Source: Adiantum capillus-veneris
Taxonomy: Eukaryota; Streptophyta; Polypodiopsida; Polypodiales; Pteridaceae
Reading direction: 5' to 3'
DNA: 28,500 nucleotides
NCBI GenBank assembly: GCA_014529385.2
Contig: CM043953.1
Location: 70,791,872-70,820,371, forward strand
The notes beneath the pieces were generated by a model that searched no databases, was not told where the DNA came from, and was given only the letters and a program-made list of their open reading frames with translations. This document shows, piece after piece, positions 1 to 8,157 of the stretch. Position 1 is the stretch's first letter; the number at the start of each line of letters is the position of its first letter. The position numbers and the translations under genes were made by a program.

Positions 1-187
1 CATATACATTATGCTTGTAGTCATAGACATTATGCTTGTAATCTATGGCTGATGTCATAGACAATATGCTTGTAGTTGAGTTTGTACGGTTGTACCTGTG
101 TTTCATTGTTTTGTTTCAGTTTGTATGGCATTTACAGTGCCGGCTTTTAACTGACGCCAGAGACAGTATGCTTGTAGTTGAACTTGG
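1..187. repeat. Short dispersed repeat around tatgcttgtag
   Basis: Four copies of a unit reading roughly cata(g/t)acattatgcttgtag begin near 1, 22, 55 and 158. The first two are head to tail with a 21-base period. The last two share the longer core tatgcttgtagttga and are about 103 bases apart. No open frame of interest lies here. It is seen directly; origin unknown. Confidence 0.6.
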
Positions 188-432
188 TTTTATGATTTAT
201 CATTGAGGTTTCAGGAATTTGAGTTTTATGTACAATTGTCAACATGTTCATTTTCAGCATTGTAATTTGTAATGTAAAATTGTTTATGAGTCTATCGGTT
301 TTTCACTAAAATATAAGTTTTTTACAAATGGTACGTACCTACTACGTACCTGAAAGGTGGTTCAGTACAGAAGTACGTTCCGTATGTACCTAAAACATGT
401 CGTACACTACGTACCTTTCCACCTTGGTCTAC
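188..432. other. AT-rich stretch without a gene, acgtacct-rich block at its end
   Basis: I see no gene. From about 328 to 420 the words acgtac and actacgtacct recur several times. The block also carries ggtgg near 356 and its inverse ccacc near 419, so it could fold weakly. It may be the margin of a degraded element, but nothing identifies it. Confidence 0.4.
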
Positions 433-578
433 GCTATGAAGGGCCTCTGAGAAGAGATATAGTCAGACCAAGCTGTCTGCACCATAATCATCATATATAA
501 GTAGGGAAGCCAGACTAAGCAGTCTGTGCTGTGAAGATCCTCTGAGAAGAGGAAAGACCAGACCACTCTGTCTGCACC
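433..578. repeat. Direct repeat pair of about 51 bases, 95 bases apart
   Basis: Positions 433-483 and 528-578 are copies of one sequence. Both contain cctctgagaagag and ctgtctgcacc and agree at roughly four bases in five. The spacer carries a partial third match (cagactaagcagtctgt). This is an imperfect tandem duplication of about 95 bases. No function can be assigned. Confidence 0.65.
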
Positions 579-944
579 GTCTTGCTTGTATCTCCTGTCT
601 CCAATCCTCCGGTGTCAATCAAAACAGAATCCGCACCAACAACGCCACCAAACCACAGCTCGGTGTGGCTCTCAATGTGAATGAGCTGGAAGTGGCCTAC
701 TGCCCAGGTCGGGGGATAAGTTTGTTGTAAGGTAACCAAGGGTGAGTGTAAGCAACTCTGAAGGTAGCAATTCAAATGATCAGGAGTACAAAAGAGCAAC
801 TGCACTACCATCCAAGCCAAGCTTCGGGTGACTCCGGATGTAGTCGCATGATAATGCCTGATCTCCCGCATCTTGCGGATAAACTCTCCAAGAGACTACT
901 TTGAAGTCCTACTCCAATCTGTAGATCCAAGCAATGAACCTGTC
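579..944. other. No recognisable gene
   Basis: An open frame of 118 codons lies on the minus strand (871 to 515), but its product has no recognisable domain or motif, and part of it runs through the direct repeat at 528-578. I see no RNA gene or clear repeat in the rest. Confidence 0.4.
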
Positions 945-1103
945 CTAGAGGAGATCCAAGATCCTCTCCCTCAGTCCATGTAGATGCTCTTGTGTAAGCA
1001 AGTGATCTAACTTGTCGAGGTCAAGTGGTAAGTATTTGTCCTTCCAAGATATTGGTGTCTTCTCTAAGAATTTCATGATTCCATATGCCATGAGCATGGC
1101 CAT
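945..1103 (-). other. Short unrecognised ORF, 52 codons, protein-like composition
   Basis: On the minus strand an ATG at 1103 opens a frame ending at TAG 945-947. The product contains KFLEKTPISWKDKYLPLDLD and then a Leu- and His-rich helix-like end. The composition is balanced and amphipathic, unlike the neighbouring random frames. Upstream in frame is a TGA close to the ATG, so any longer gene would be broken. I do not recognise the family. It may be a fragment of a transposon gene or a chance frame. No promoter or polyadenylation signal decides it. Confidence 0.22.
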
Positions 1104-1379
1104 ATCTCATGTGAACTCCTCTGATGAGTGCATAGGTGTGTCCATAGCAAATCACAAGTCACCACCCCCTCTAGAGTGCGCAACCGCCGAATGATGGCTG
1201 GAATGAATGGATCTCCCAAGGATCGTACGCCAGTAGATGATCAAGCCAATGTCGAAGATACTGTGTTCTGCAGTAGTCACTGAGAGACCGCATGGACCAC
1301 CATCGGATGGTATCATGGAAAGAGGTAACTTCATCCTCTATGAAAACCACAAGCGAAGAGACTCCTATCCACCCAAAAA

Positions 1380-2160
1380 CACAACTGCTAGGTGCTGAAA
1401 ACGTTGCTATCCAGCAATTTTCAACGTGCTCGTACGCTCCCAACAAGATCCGCAACGGTGCAGAGGGTGTAGGGAGGGTGGTGAATCAATGTAGCAACCC
1501 CATGAGGGCTAGAAACTGAGAAAAAACAACAGGTAAGTATGGCTGAAATCTGTAGCAGATTAGGAGGAATCACGACGGCAAGAAACCGGATGCCAAGCCG
1601 GGTAAGAGGGCAAGATTTGTAGAGGGCCAAGGGTAATGCTGCCCCCCTCTGCTGAAAACATTGTTGTTTGCCAAAACGCCAAATCTGGCTGAAAACGCAG
1701 GTTGTAGAGAGGGGTTTTCCGGCGACAAAAATGCCCAAAAGAGCCAACGCTGGCAGCCAACAGTTGATCGCCAGGTGTGGGAGCAACAACGTAGTTGGAT
1801 CCTCCACGATAGAAAAACGCTCCAAATTTCATTGCATGCTTGGATTTTTTCAAAAAGCTGACAGATTTGTGTTTTTTTTCCAGATCTACAGTTCTTCAGC
1901 AAAAACGCAAGGGGAGGGTCGAGGTCTTCGCGAGGGATGTCCTCCAACTGATGGAACCCCACCCCTCTTGGTGTAAAACGCTAGCTGATTTTGCAGAAAC
2001 GCTCCCTAATTTGCTTCTTGGGCGGAAAATCTCATGCGGATAATGCGCCCTCAACGATGGCGACTGATACTATGTGAGCGCGTGTGCAGAAGCGTGAGAG
2101 GAGAGAGAGACAATAGATACAGCAGACGCTAGTGTAGGGGAAGAGGGGGCGATCAAAACC
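1380..2160. other. Unassigned repeat-like DNA sharing the AAAACGC motif with the LTRs
   Basis: This stretch carries the words gctgaaaacg, caaaacgcc, aaaaacgctcc and gtaaaacgctagctg at irregular spacing. They resemble the motif found repeatedly in the LTRs from 3236 onward. Overlapping minus-strand frames (1962-1421) show no domain. Near 2062-2075 ctgatactatgtg faintly resembles a primer-site/LTR junction (ctgatacca followed by tg), but with mismatches. An old, unrelated or very diverged LTR element is the likeliest source. Confidence 0.35.
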
Positions 2161-2289
2161 CTCTTGACTACTAGAGCATAAAACCTGTACAATGAGATGT
2201 CAAACTATGTGAAATGGGTACCCCCTTGGCCCCATATATATGAGTTTCCAAAGAGTCCATACCGAGCGGGCGGCCGGACACGGTACAAC

Positions 2290-2940
2290 CTAGACTATGG
2301 GTGGCCAACCCGGAGACACTAGCCATACAAGGAAGTGCCCTAGACCTATGTGAAGCAGCAAAGTGGTGTAAATCTAACACGAATGCGGGAGTTGGCATAG
2401 ATGAACTAACAAGCAAAGCCGATGTAATTCTTGCTGAAACTTGGAACCATGATATACAAAGGATTAACGGGTTGGAGGATTACGATATGCATTCATTGAT
2501 GTGGTCAAAGAATCTCAAGCAACGAAGAGGGCAAGGAGGGGTAGCATGTATGGTTAAGAGAGGATTAGAAGATTTTCTATCAATTGTGAAAGATGACAAG
2601 CACAAACGTTATGTATAGCTGAAAATTATGACACCAAAAAGAGCACCCATTTTTGTAGCCGGTTGCTACATTTCTCATCATGATTCCCCTTTTTATGCTT
2701 GCATGGATAGAGATCGACCATATGTGGATTTAGATGAGGACATTGTTTAGTTTAAAGGCAAAGGTGATGTTATTGTCGTTGGAGATGTGAATGCTCGCAC
2801 AAAAACATTGCAACATGATACTCAACAATTTGATATGCCATACATTTCAAGAGAGTTGGAGGAAGTTCACTTGTATGATCGTACTTCAATGGATGAGAAA
2901 GAGTCGCATCATATTCCGACTTCTTTTGATCACAATTAAA
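2290..2940 (+). pseudogene. Endonuclease domain fragment of a non-LTR retrotransposon
   Basis: This is a broken piece of the apurinic-type (exonuclease-endonuclease-phosphatase) endonuclease that non-LTR elements use to nick their target. Reading frame 2301 gives ADVILAETW (the metal-binding Glu region), GGVACMVKRGL, then PIFVAGCYISHHDSPFY and DVIVVGDVNART (the GDxN catalytic motif). Two in-frame TAG codons interrupt it, after HKRYV and after LDEDIV, each where a sense codon is expected. The N-terminal start with its usual WNV motif is missing, and no reverse transcriptase follows before 3235. It is not the same family as the LINE at 12964: its GDVNART motif differs from GGDFNML there. It is a decayed fragment with no likely function. 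Confidence 0.75.
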
Positions 2941-3235
2941 ATGAATGACCTAAGGGCTCTTTAATAGGGCCTTACTAAAGTGACTTTCCTAGAGATCTTG
3001 TCTTTTATTAGTTATTAACAAGTCACTTACTAATAATAATAATAATAAGTGACAGCTGAAAAATGGTCGCAATTTGAGCCTTTTTGTCGACTCTTAACCA
3101 CTAGATGCCTAGCTTGTTAGGCATGGGACTTGGTAGTCCCGCGCCCCTTACAAGGCTCTACATGATGACATTTTCAGACGCCCACAACCGTGTGATAACA
3201 GATGAAAACTGGCTTGTGCAACTAGAGGGTATATA
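2941..3235. other. Gene-free stretch with hairpins; probable diverged LTR remnant
   Basis: No gene. At 3022-3053 GTCACTTA and TAAGTGAC flank an (aat)n spacer and are followed by agctgaaaaatgg. The gypsy LTRs here carry the same arrangement (cactta...taagtgaaaaatgg). Bases 2975-3003 also resemble 28372-28401 (aagtga..t..ctagagat.ttgt). Two further perfect hairpins abut at 3105-3124 and 3125-3140. The likeliest reading is the eroded end of a related LTR. Confidence 0.4.
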
Positions 3236-4412
3236 TGTAAGGTACAACGGAAATGAATGTTGAACTTTGCTCAAGATGAGTGCTCCGAACTGTGCTTAAG
3301 GGTTCCTTTTACTTACGGAAGGGAGAGCCTTCCGTTCCTTTAGTGAGAGAGTGCAAATGATCACAAACAAGTAATAAACACTGTGAATGAAGGTATTGAG
3401 ACTGAGATATAGAGAGAGAATACGACACCAGAATGTTGTCAAACCGTCTTCCGAAGGCCCCACTCTCTATCGCGAGAGCGGTTTACTATTGATTACACAA
3501 ATCTCTACAATGCAATGGACTTACTGACGATGTCGACGACGATGAGGACGACGACGAGACGGACTCAAATCTGCAAGTTTTGTATTTGCTGAATTCTGAC
3601 TCTATGTCGGTGACGACGGCGATGACGACGATGCGACGACGAGGCACTGAAAACGCAGATGTTGAATCTGCGAATAGCAGGTTGAATCTGCAAACGCTGG
3701 CTAATCTGACTGTGTGGCGAGAATCTGCTGCGAGAAGGTGAGATCTACGAGATTCGGGACTTGATCTGCGGTGTCTAGATGCTGAAAACTGAAAACGTTG
3801 ATGCAAAAAAGGTTATGACGCCGAAAATCTGCAAAAACGCTCGGCTGAAATGCTGGTCCAAAAACGCTAGGATTGAATCTGTTCTACTGCAAAAACGCTA
3901 TGGTATCTGCTGGGTCCTGTTAACGCCAGGCTGATCTGCAAAAGCAAAACGCTGGGGCTGATCTGCAATGCTGAAAACCGCTGGTTGTTGGTGGCTGAAA
4001 ACGCTAAGTTGCCTGCCGGGGAGTCTTGCTGAGAAGGTGCACTGTTGGACACTTGGTCCCTGCTGCCTCTTCTGCCAAATAATACTAGCGCTAGCTTTTC
4101 TTATATACATGCTTGGTCAATTTGCCCTACCCAGTTTCCCAACAAAGTCACTTATTGATAATAAGTGAAAAATGGCTAAAATAGCGAAAATAGGTCTGTG
4201 CACTGTAAACAATGCTCCTAATGGATTTTGATAATAATCTGATGATCATGCTGTGTGTAACCAAAGGATATGCATCTACTCTTAAGTGTCTGGACATGCA
4301 CGGTCTACGAACAGACTCATAAAAGTGCCAGAACACTTCCTAAGCTAGGCTGACTAAACCCTTGTCATGAAGGCTTGTCCACATGCACATAGGGTTAGAT
4401 GTGCACGTGACA
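3236..4412 (-). repeat. 3' LTR of element 1 (complete, about 1.18 kb)
   Basis: On the plus strand the repeat runs from tgtaaggtacaac to gcacgtgaca, so on its own strand it has the usual TG...CA ends. It aligns over its whole length with the LTRs at 6009, 6916, 11551, 20731 and 27038. Inside are GAC/GAT triplet blocks (about 3528-3570 and 3608-3640), an array of AAAACGCTAG-like words (3640-4010), a palindrome (4085-4094), a TATA box on the minus strand (4100-4107) and a hairpin (4149-4167). Confidence 0.9.
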
Positions 4413-4423
4413 TCCCCTCCTTT
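4413..4423 (-). other. Polypurine tract of element 1
   Basis: On the minus strand this reads AAAGGAGGGGA immediately before the 3' LTR. It is the expected primer for plus-strand DNA synthesis. Elements 2 and 3 have the same tract at 8146-8157 and 21928-21940. Confidence 0.8.
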
Positions 4424-4757
4424 ACAAAGTGAGATACTGGTACCGAACAGTACGGCGTCAAGGGACATCACCTACAACGTCCGGAATCCTGGAGAGGACT
4501 CTTTGCCGGCTCACCCTGATGTGTGGGTCGTGCGATACTTGAACTTCATAAAGGTCTGCAACGCTTACTTCTTTGGACCACGCTGAAAGCGACACAAGGT
4601 CATTCGTGGCTCCTTCAATGCTTCAACGTCGTCTATAGTCATGCGTCTACCTTCGTCAAAAATCTCCAAGTGGATGAAAATTCCTAAAACCACTTTCAAC
4701 ACAAAAACATGAACATACCCATTTCATGTACAGTGACTGGAAAATTTCTAGTCTTCT
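4424..4757 (-). pseudogene. Chromodomain-like C-terminal remnant of pol, element 1
   Basis: Reading the minus strand down to the PPT gives FMKFKYRTTHTS and FGTS before the LTR, matching the better preserved tail of element 2 (8157-8558) residue for residue in several blocks. In-frame stops occur where element 2 has sense codons (for example after RGPKK). In chromodomain-bearing gypsy elements such a tail follows the integrase and is thought to steer insertion. Here it cannot be translated as a unit. Confidence 0.55.
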
Positions 4758-5552
4758 TTAAAGACTATGAATGCAATGTAGATAAATATATAGACGGAGT
4801 GCCAAACTGTTCATCAAACACACGCAAACAATGGATTCAAAACTTATCTTCTGATCTAAATCTATCAGTTGTGGCAAATCACAATGGAAATGCCGATGCT
4901 TGATACTCAATCCTTGTGCTTTTTCAGATACTATGTCGTGCGAAGAAAGAGACATGAAATGTGAATTTCTTGAATGCGAACATTTCATCTTTTGATGAGT
5001 AATCCGCATACATCCGTGCTCATTCATCAGTAAATCGTGTTCATCGTACAATATGGCAAGCCTGTGAAAAGGGATCACATAAAGACGGTGACTAAAATAC
5101 AGGAAACCATCACGAATGAAACACTCGAACAATGCGCGCTGCTTAATTATATGCTGCTTAATCATGAGGTCTCTCTGCGCTTCACCGTCTTCGCGCTCGT
5201 GATCTAATTCGGTTTTTCTTTCATTGGCAGAAAAGTGAGCTTGCTCGCCCTCACGCTCTATGACTACCATTCTTTCTTCGTGTTCACAATTCAATTCGAC
5301 CTGTCTTTCTTCGACCGCGAAGCATGCTTGCTTGCGCTCGCGCTCAAAGACGGTCTTTCTTTCTGCTCTTCTTTCTTTGCGCCACGCTTCTTGTTGTCTC
5401 ATCATGTCCGTCATCGTCTTGACCAAAGCCTCCATAGGATTTGGTGCAAACCTTGGTGTAGATAGGGACGGGGAAGGGTCAGAGAAACCTCCTCGTGGCG
5501 AAAACTCTTCTTCACCACCTTCATGCTCATCACCTCCATGCGAAGTATCCAT
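4758..5552 (-). pseudogene. Truncated gag fused to the linker before integrase, element 1
   Basis: An open frame of 264 codons. Residues 1-45 are the family gag N-terminus (MDTSHGGDEHEGGEEEFSPR). Residues 45-130 are a charged Glu/Arg-rich region likely to form a coiled coil. After about residue 140 it passes without interruption into FIRDGFLYFSHRLYV and AILYDEHDLLMNEHG, which correspond to the segment just upstream of integrase in Ty3/gypsy pol. The gag capsid core, zinc knuckle, protease, RT and RNase H are therefore deleted between the two. The family start codon (MVITRSG in element 3) has become Ile here, so translation would start at MDTS. No enzyme activity is expected; a coiled-coil Gag-like peptide remains possible. 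Confidence 0.7.
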
Positions 5553-5582
5553 GCCGTTTCGAGTGATGACGATATACTAAAG

Positions 5583-5690
5583 TCTTGGGTTCTTAAGTTC
5601 TTGAGGAACTTGGGTTCTTGTGGTTCCTGATTCTTGAGGGTCTTGAGTCTTGAGGTTCTTGAGTCTTTGAGGTTCTTCTTTAGCTTGCAA
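5583..5690 (-). repeat. Gag-leader tandem repeat (tcttgaggttcttgag words)
   Basis: The untranslated leader before gag is built of CTCAAGAACC-like words on the minus strand. The same array occurs at about 11109-11195 and 26704-26800 in the other two copies. The number of words differs between copies, as slippage would produce. Confidence 0.6.
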
Positions 5691-5995
5691 TTTGTGTTAG
5701 AGAAGGATCTTCTCTTACGCGAGCTCTTCTCTTTTCCGTGGGCACATCCCTTGGCGGTCTTGCGCTCACACCAAGGTTGCTTTTTGCCACCTCATGTCGA
5801 TTGGCCGGCCGCTAAGTGCACGATCCGCTCTCAATGAGTGAAAGAGAAACAAGGGGAGGCTGGACAAGCCCTTATTTCTTGGGTTTCTTGTTACTCTTCA
5901 AAAACACGATTAGAAGTCGACACGCCCAAGTGCCACAAGAAGCAAAAGAAAAAAATATGCGGTTCTTTTCTTGAGTGATACAGAACACTGCCAAA

Positions 5996-6007
5996 GCTCT
6001 GATACCA
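5996..6007 (-). other. Primer binding site for initiator Met tRNA, element 1
   Basis: On the minus strand TGGTATCAGAGC follows the LTR end (…TTACA) after one extra T. This is the standard plant complement to the 3' end of initiator Met tRNA, where minus-strand DNA synthesis begins. It fixes 6009 as the inner edge of the 5' LTR and the element's orientation. Confidence 0.9.
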
Positions 6008-6008
6008 A

Positions 6009-6915
6009 TGTAAGATGCAACAGAAGTGAATGTTAAACTTTGCTCAAGTTGAGTGCTCCGAACTCTGCTCAAGGGTTCCTTTTATTACGGAAGGGAGAGC
6101 CTTCCGTTCCTTTAGTGAGAGAGTGCAAATGATCACAAACAAGTGATAAACACTGTCAATGAAGGTACTAAGACTGAGAGATAGAGAGAGAAGAATACGA
6201 CACTAGAATGTTGTCAAACCCTACTCCAAAGGCTCCGCTCTCTATGGCAAGTGTGGTCTACTATTGATTGCACAAATCTCTACAATGCAATGGACTTGCC
6301 GACGATGTCAACGACGATGAGGACGACGACGAGACGGGCTGAAAGCTGAAAACGCCAAGGGCTGAAATTTGCAAATCTTGTATCTGCTAAATTCTGACTC
6401 TATGTCTGTGATGACGGCGATGACGACGATGCGACGACGACGCGCTGAAAATGCAGATGTTGAATCTACGAATAGTGGGCTGAATCTCCAAACACTGGCT
6501 GATCTGACCGTGCACGAAGATCTACTGCAAGAACGTGAGATCTGCAAGGTTCGAGACTTGATCTGCGGTGTCTGGACGGTAAAAACTGAAAACAATGATG
6601 CAGAAAAGATTATGACGCCGAAAATCTGCAAAAACGCTAGACTGAAATGCTGGTCCAAAAATGCTAGGACTGGATCTGTTCTGTTGCAAAAACGCTATGG
6701 TGTCTACTAGGTCCTGCTTACGCCAAGCTAATCTGCAAATGCAAAACGTTAGGGCTGATCTGGAATGCTGAAAAACGCTGGTTCTTGGTGGCTGAAAACG
6801 CTAGGTTGCCTGCCCCGGAGTCTTGCTGAGAAGGTGCATTGTTGGACACTTGGTCCCTGGTGCCTCTTCTACCAGATAATGCTAGCGCTAGCTTTTCTTA
6901 TATACATGCTTGGCC
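6009..6915 (-). repeat. 5' LTR of element 1, inner part, interrupted by element 2
   Basis: It starts tgtaagatgcaac next to the PBS and follows the 3' LTR copy to tatacatgcttggcc. At 6916 a second LTR begins abruptly. The missing continuation (caatttgccctaccc) is found at 12859 onward, so the LTR was split rather than truncated here. The minus-strand TATA box (6897-6904) and a 12-base palindrome gctagcgctagc (6881-6892) are intact. Confidence 0.88.
6897..6904 (-). promoter_or_regulatory. TATA box of the element 1 5' LTR
   Basis: TATATAAG on the minus strand. The same octamer stands at the matching place in all six family LTRs (4100, 6897, 7815, 12524, 21614, 27818). It is the likely core promoter, with transcription running toward lower coordinates. 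In this copy the upstream half of the LTR has been displaced by the insertion of element 2. Confidence 0.6.
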
Positions 6916-8145
6916 TGTAAGGTGCAACGGAAGTGATTGTTAAAATTTGCTCAAAATGAGTGCTCCGATCTGTGCTCAAGGTTCCTTTTATCCTTATGGA
7001 AGGAAGACCCTTCCGTTCTTAATGAGAGAGTGCAATGGACATAAACAAAGTGAATGGACATTGTGCGTGACAGTGTATGAGACTGAGAGATAGAGAGAGA
7101 AGAGAATAAGACACCAGAGACGTAAAACCCTCCTCCGAAGGCCCCACTCTCTATGGCGAGAGCGGTCTACTAGTAATTGCACAAATCTCTACAATGCTTA
7201 GACTTGCCGATGATGTCGACGACGAGATAGGCTAAAATCTGTAAATGCTAATGGCTGAAATCTGCAAATCTTCTATCTGCTGAATTCTGACTCTATGTCG
7301 GTGACGATGTCGATGACGATGGTACAACAACTACGTGCTGAAAACGCAGATACTGAAATCTGCGTTTTTCGGGCTGAAACTGTAAACTTCGCGAGATATG
7401 ACCGTGCGGCGAGGATCTGTTGCGGGAAGGTGAGATCTGCGAGGTTCGGGAGTTCTTCTGCGAGTGCTAAAGACTGAAAACTGAAAACGCTAGTGTTTCT
7501 TGATGTTCCGTCGCGGTGAATCTACAAAACGCCAGGGCTGATCTGCAAACCAAAAACGCTAGGGCTGAAAACCGTTCTGCTGCTGCTGACGGATGTCCTG
7601 TAAATGCAAAACGCTAGGCTTCTTGATGTTTCTTGCTGTTGCCGGGGCTGATCTGCTGTGCACAAAACGCCAGGCTACCTGTGGATGAAATCGCTAGGTC
7701 CTTGCAGATGCAAAAACGCTAGCTCTGCTGATGTGGGGAGTCTTGCTGAGAAGTTGTCAGTTGAGCAAGGTGCTCCTGATGCCTCTTCTGCCAGAAAGTG
7801 CTAGCCTTGGTTTGCTTATATATTATTTTACCAATTTTCCCTACTCAGTTTCCAACAAAAGTCACTTAAAATAATAAGTGAAAAATGTCAAAATAGGGAA
7901 AACAAGTTAAATACACTGGGAAATTCCCTTGAAGGATTTTGATGGATTTTGATGGGAATGTTTATGATCATGTTGTGTGCAACCAGAGGATATGCATCTA
8001 CACTAAGTGCCTGGGCATGCATGGTCTGTGAACAGACTCACAAAAGTGTCAGAACACTTCTAAATCTACACTGAGTGGATTGACTGAACCCTTGTCATGC
8101 TGTAGCTTATCCACGGACACATAGGGTTGGATATGTCACGTGACA
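6916..8145 (-). repeat. 3' LTR of element 2
   Basis: Runs from tgtaaggtgcaacgg to cacgtgaca on the plus strand. It belongs to a subfamily with LTR D (11551), recognisable by a perfect inverted repeat (7341-7351 with 7358-7368) and by ctagccttgg in place of the ctagcgctag palindrome near the TATA box (7815-7822). Confidence 0.9.
7341..7368. repeat. Perfect 11-base inverted repeat in the element 2 LTR
   Basis: AAAACGCAGAT and its exact complement ATCTGCGTTTT flank a 6-base loop. The other LTR of element 2 has the identical structure at 11998-12025. In LTR E and F the right arm has mismatches, and in A and B it is missing. Confidence 0.75.
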
Positions 8146-8157
8146 TCCCCTGCTTTT
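8146..8157 (-). other. Polypurine tract of element 2
   Basis: AAAAGCAGGGGA on the minus strand, directly before the 3' LTR. It has one pyrimidine interruption compared with the tract of element 3. Confidence 0.7.

Larger units (their letters stand above)
3236..6915 (-). mobile_element. Element 1: deleted, non-autonomous Ty3/gypsy retrotransposon (main part)
   Basis: The element reads on the minus strand. Its 3' LTR is 3236-4412, the internal region is 4413-6008, and its 5' LTR starts at 6009 and is cut by later insertions. It continues at 12860-12963 and 19835-19890. PPT and PBS lie in the right places, so the two LTRs belong together. The internal region is only about 1.6 kb, against 5.1 kb in element 3. 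It holds the gag start fused to a linker before integrase, plus a chromodomain-like tail; protease, RT, RNase H and the integrase core are gone. The bases before the 3' LTR are atata, but the other end is lost, so a TSD cannot be tested. Confidence 0.85.

Noticed and set aside
515-871. 118-codon minus-strand frame
   Set aside because: No domain, signal or transposon motif; part of it translates the direct repeat at 528-578. Not supported as a gene.
1421-1962. Several overlapping minus-strand frames up to 134 codons
   Set aside because: Mutually overlapping in different frames, low-information composition and no motif; probably chance frames in LTR-like DNA.
3100-3145. Possible tRNA gene from paired hairpins
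   Set aside because: The stems do not make a cloverleaf; no acceptor stem and no B box.
3231-3235. atata as TSD of element 1
   Set aside because: The outer end of the other LTR is lost at 19890, so no partner can be checked.
3486-3806. Ser-rich minus-strand frame inside the 3' LTR of element 1
   Set aside because: It is a reading of the GAC/GAT triplet block; equivalents appear in the other LTRs in different frames.
3640-4010. Repeat-spacer look of the AAAACGC words, CRISPR-like at first sight
   Set aside because: Words are short, variable and irregularly spaced, lie inside eukaryotic LTRs, and recur in each LTR copy.
5235-5580. Plus-strand frames of 76 and 106 codons
   Set aside because: Antisense to the gag coiled coil of element 1.
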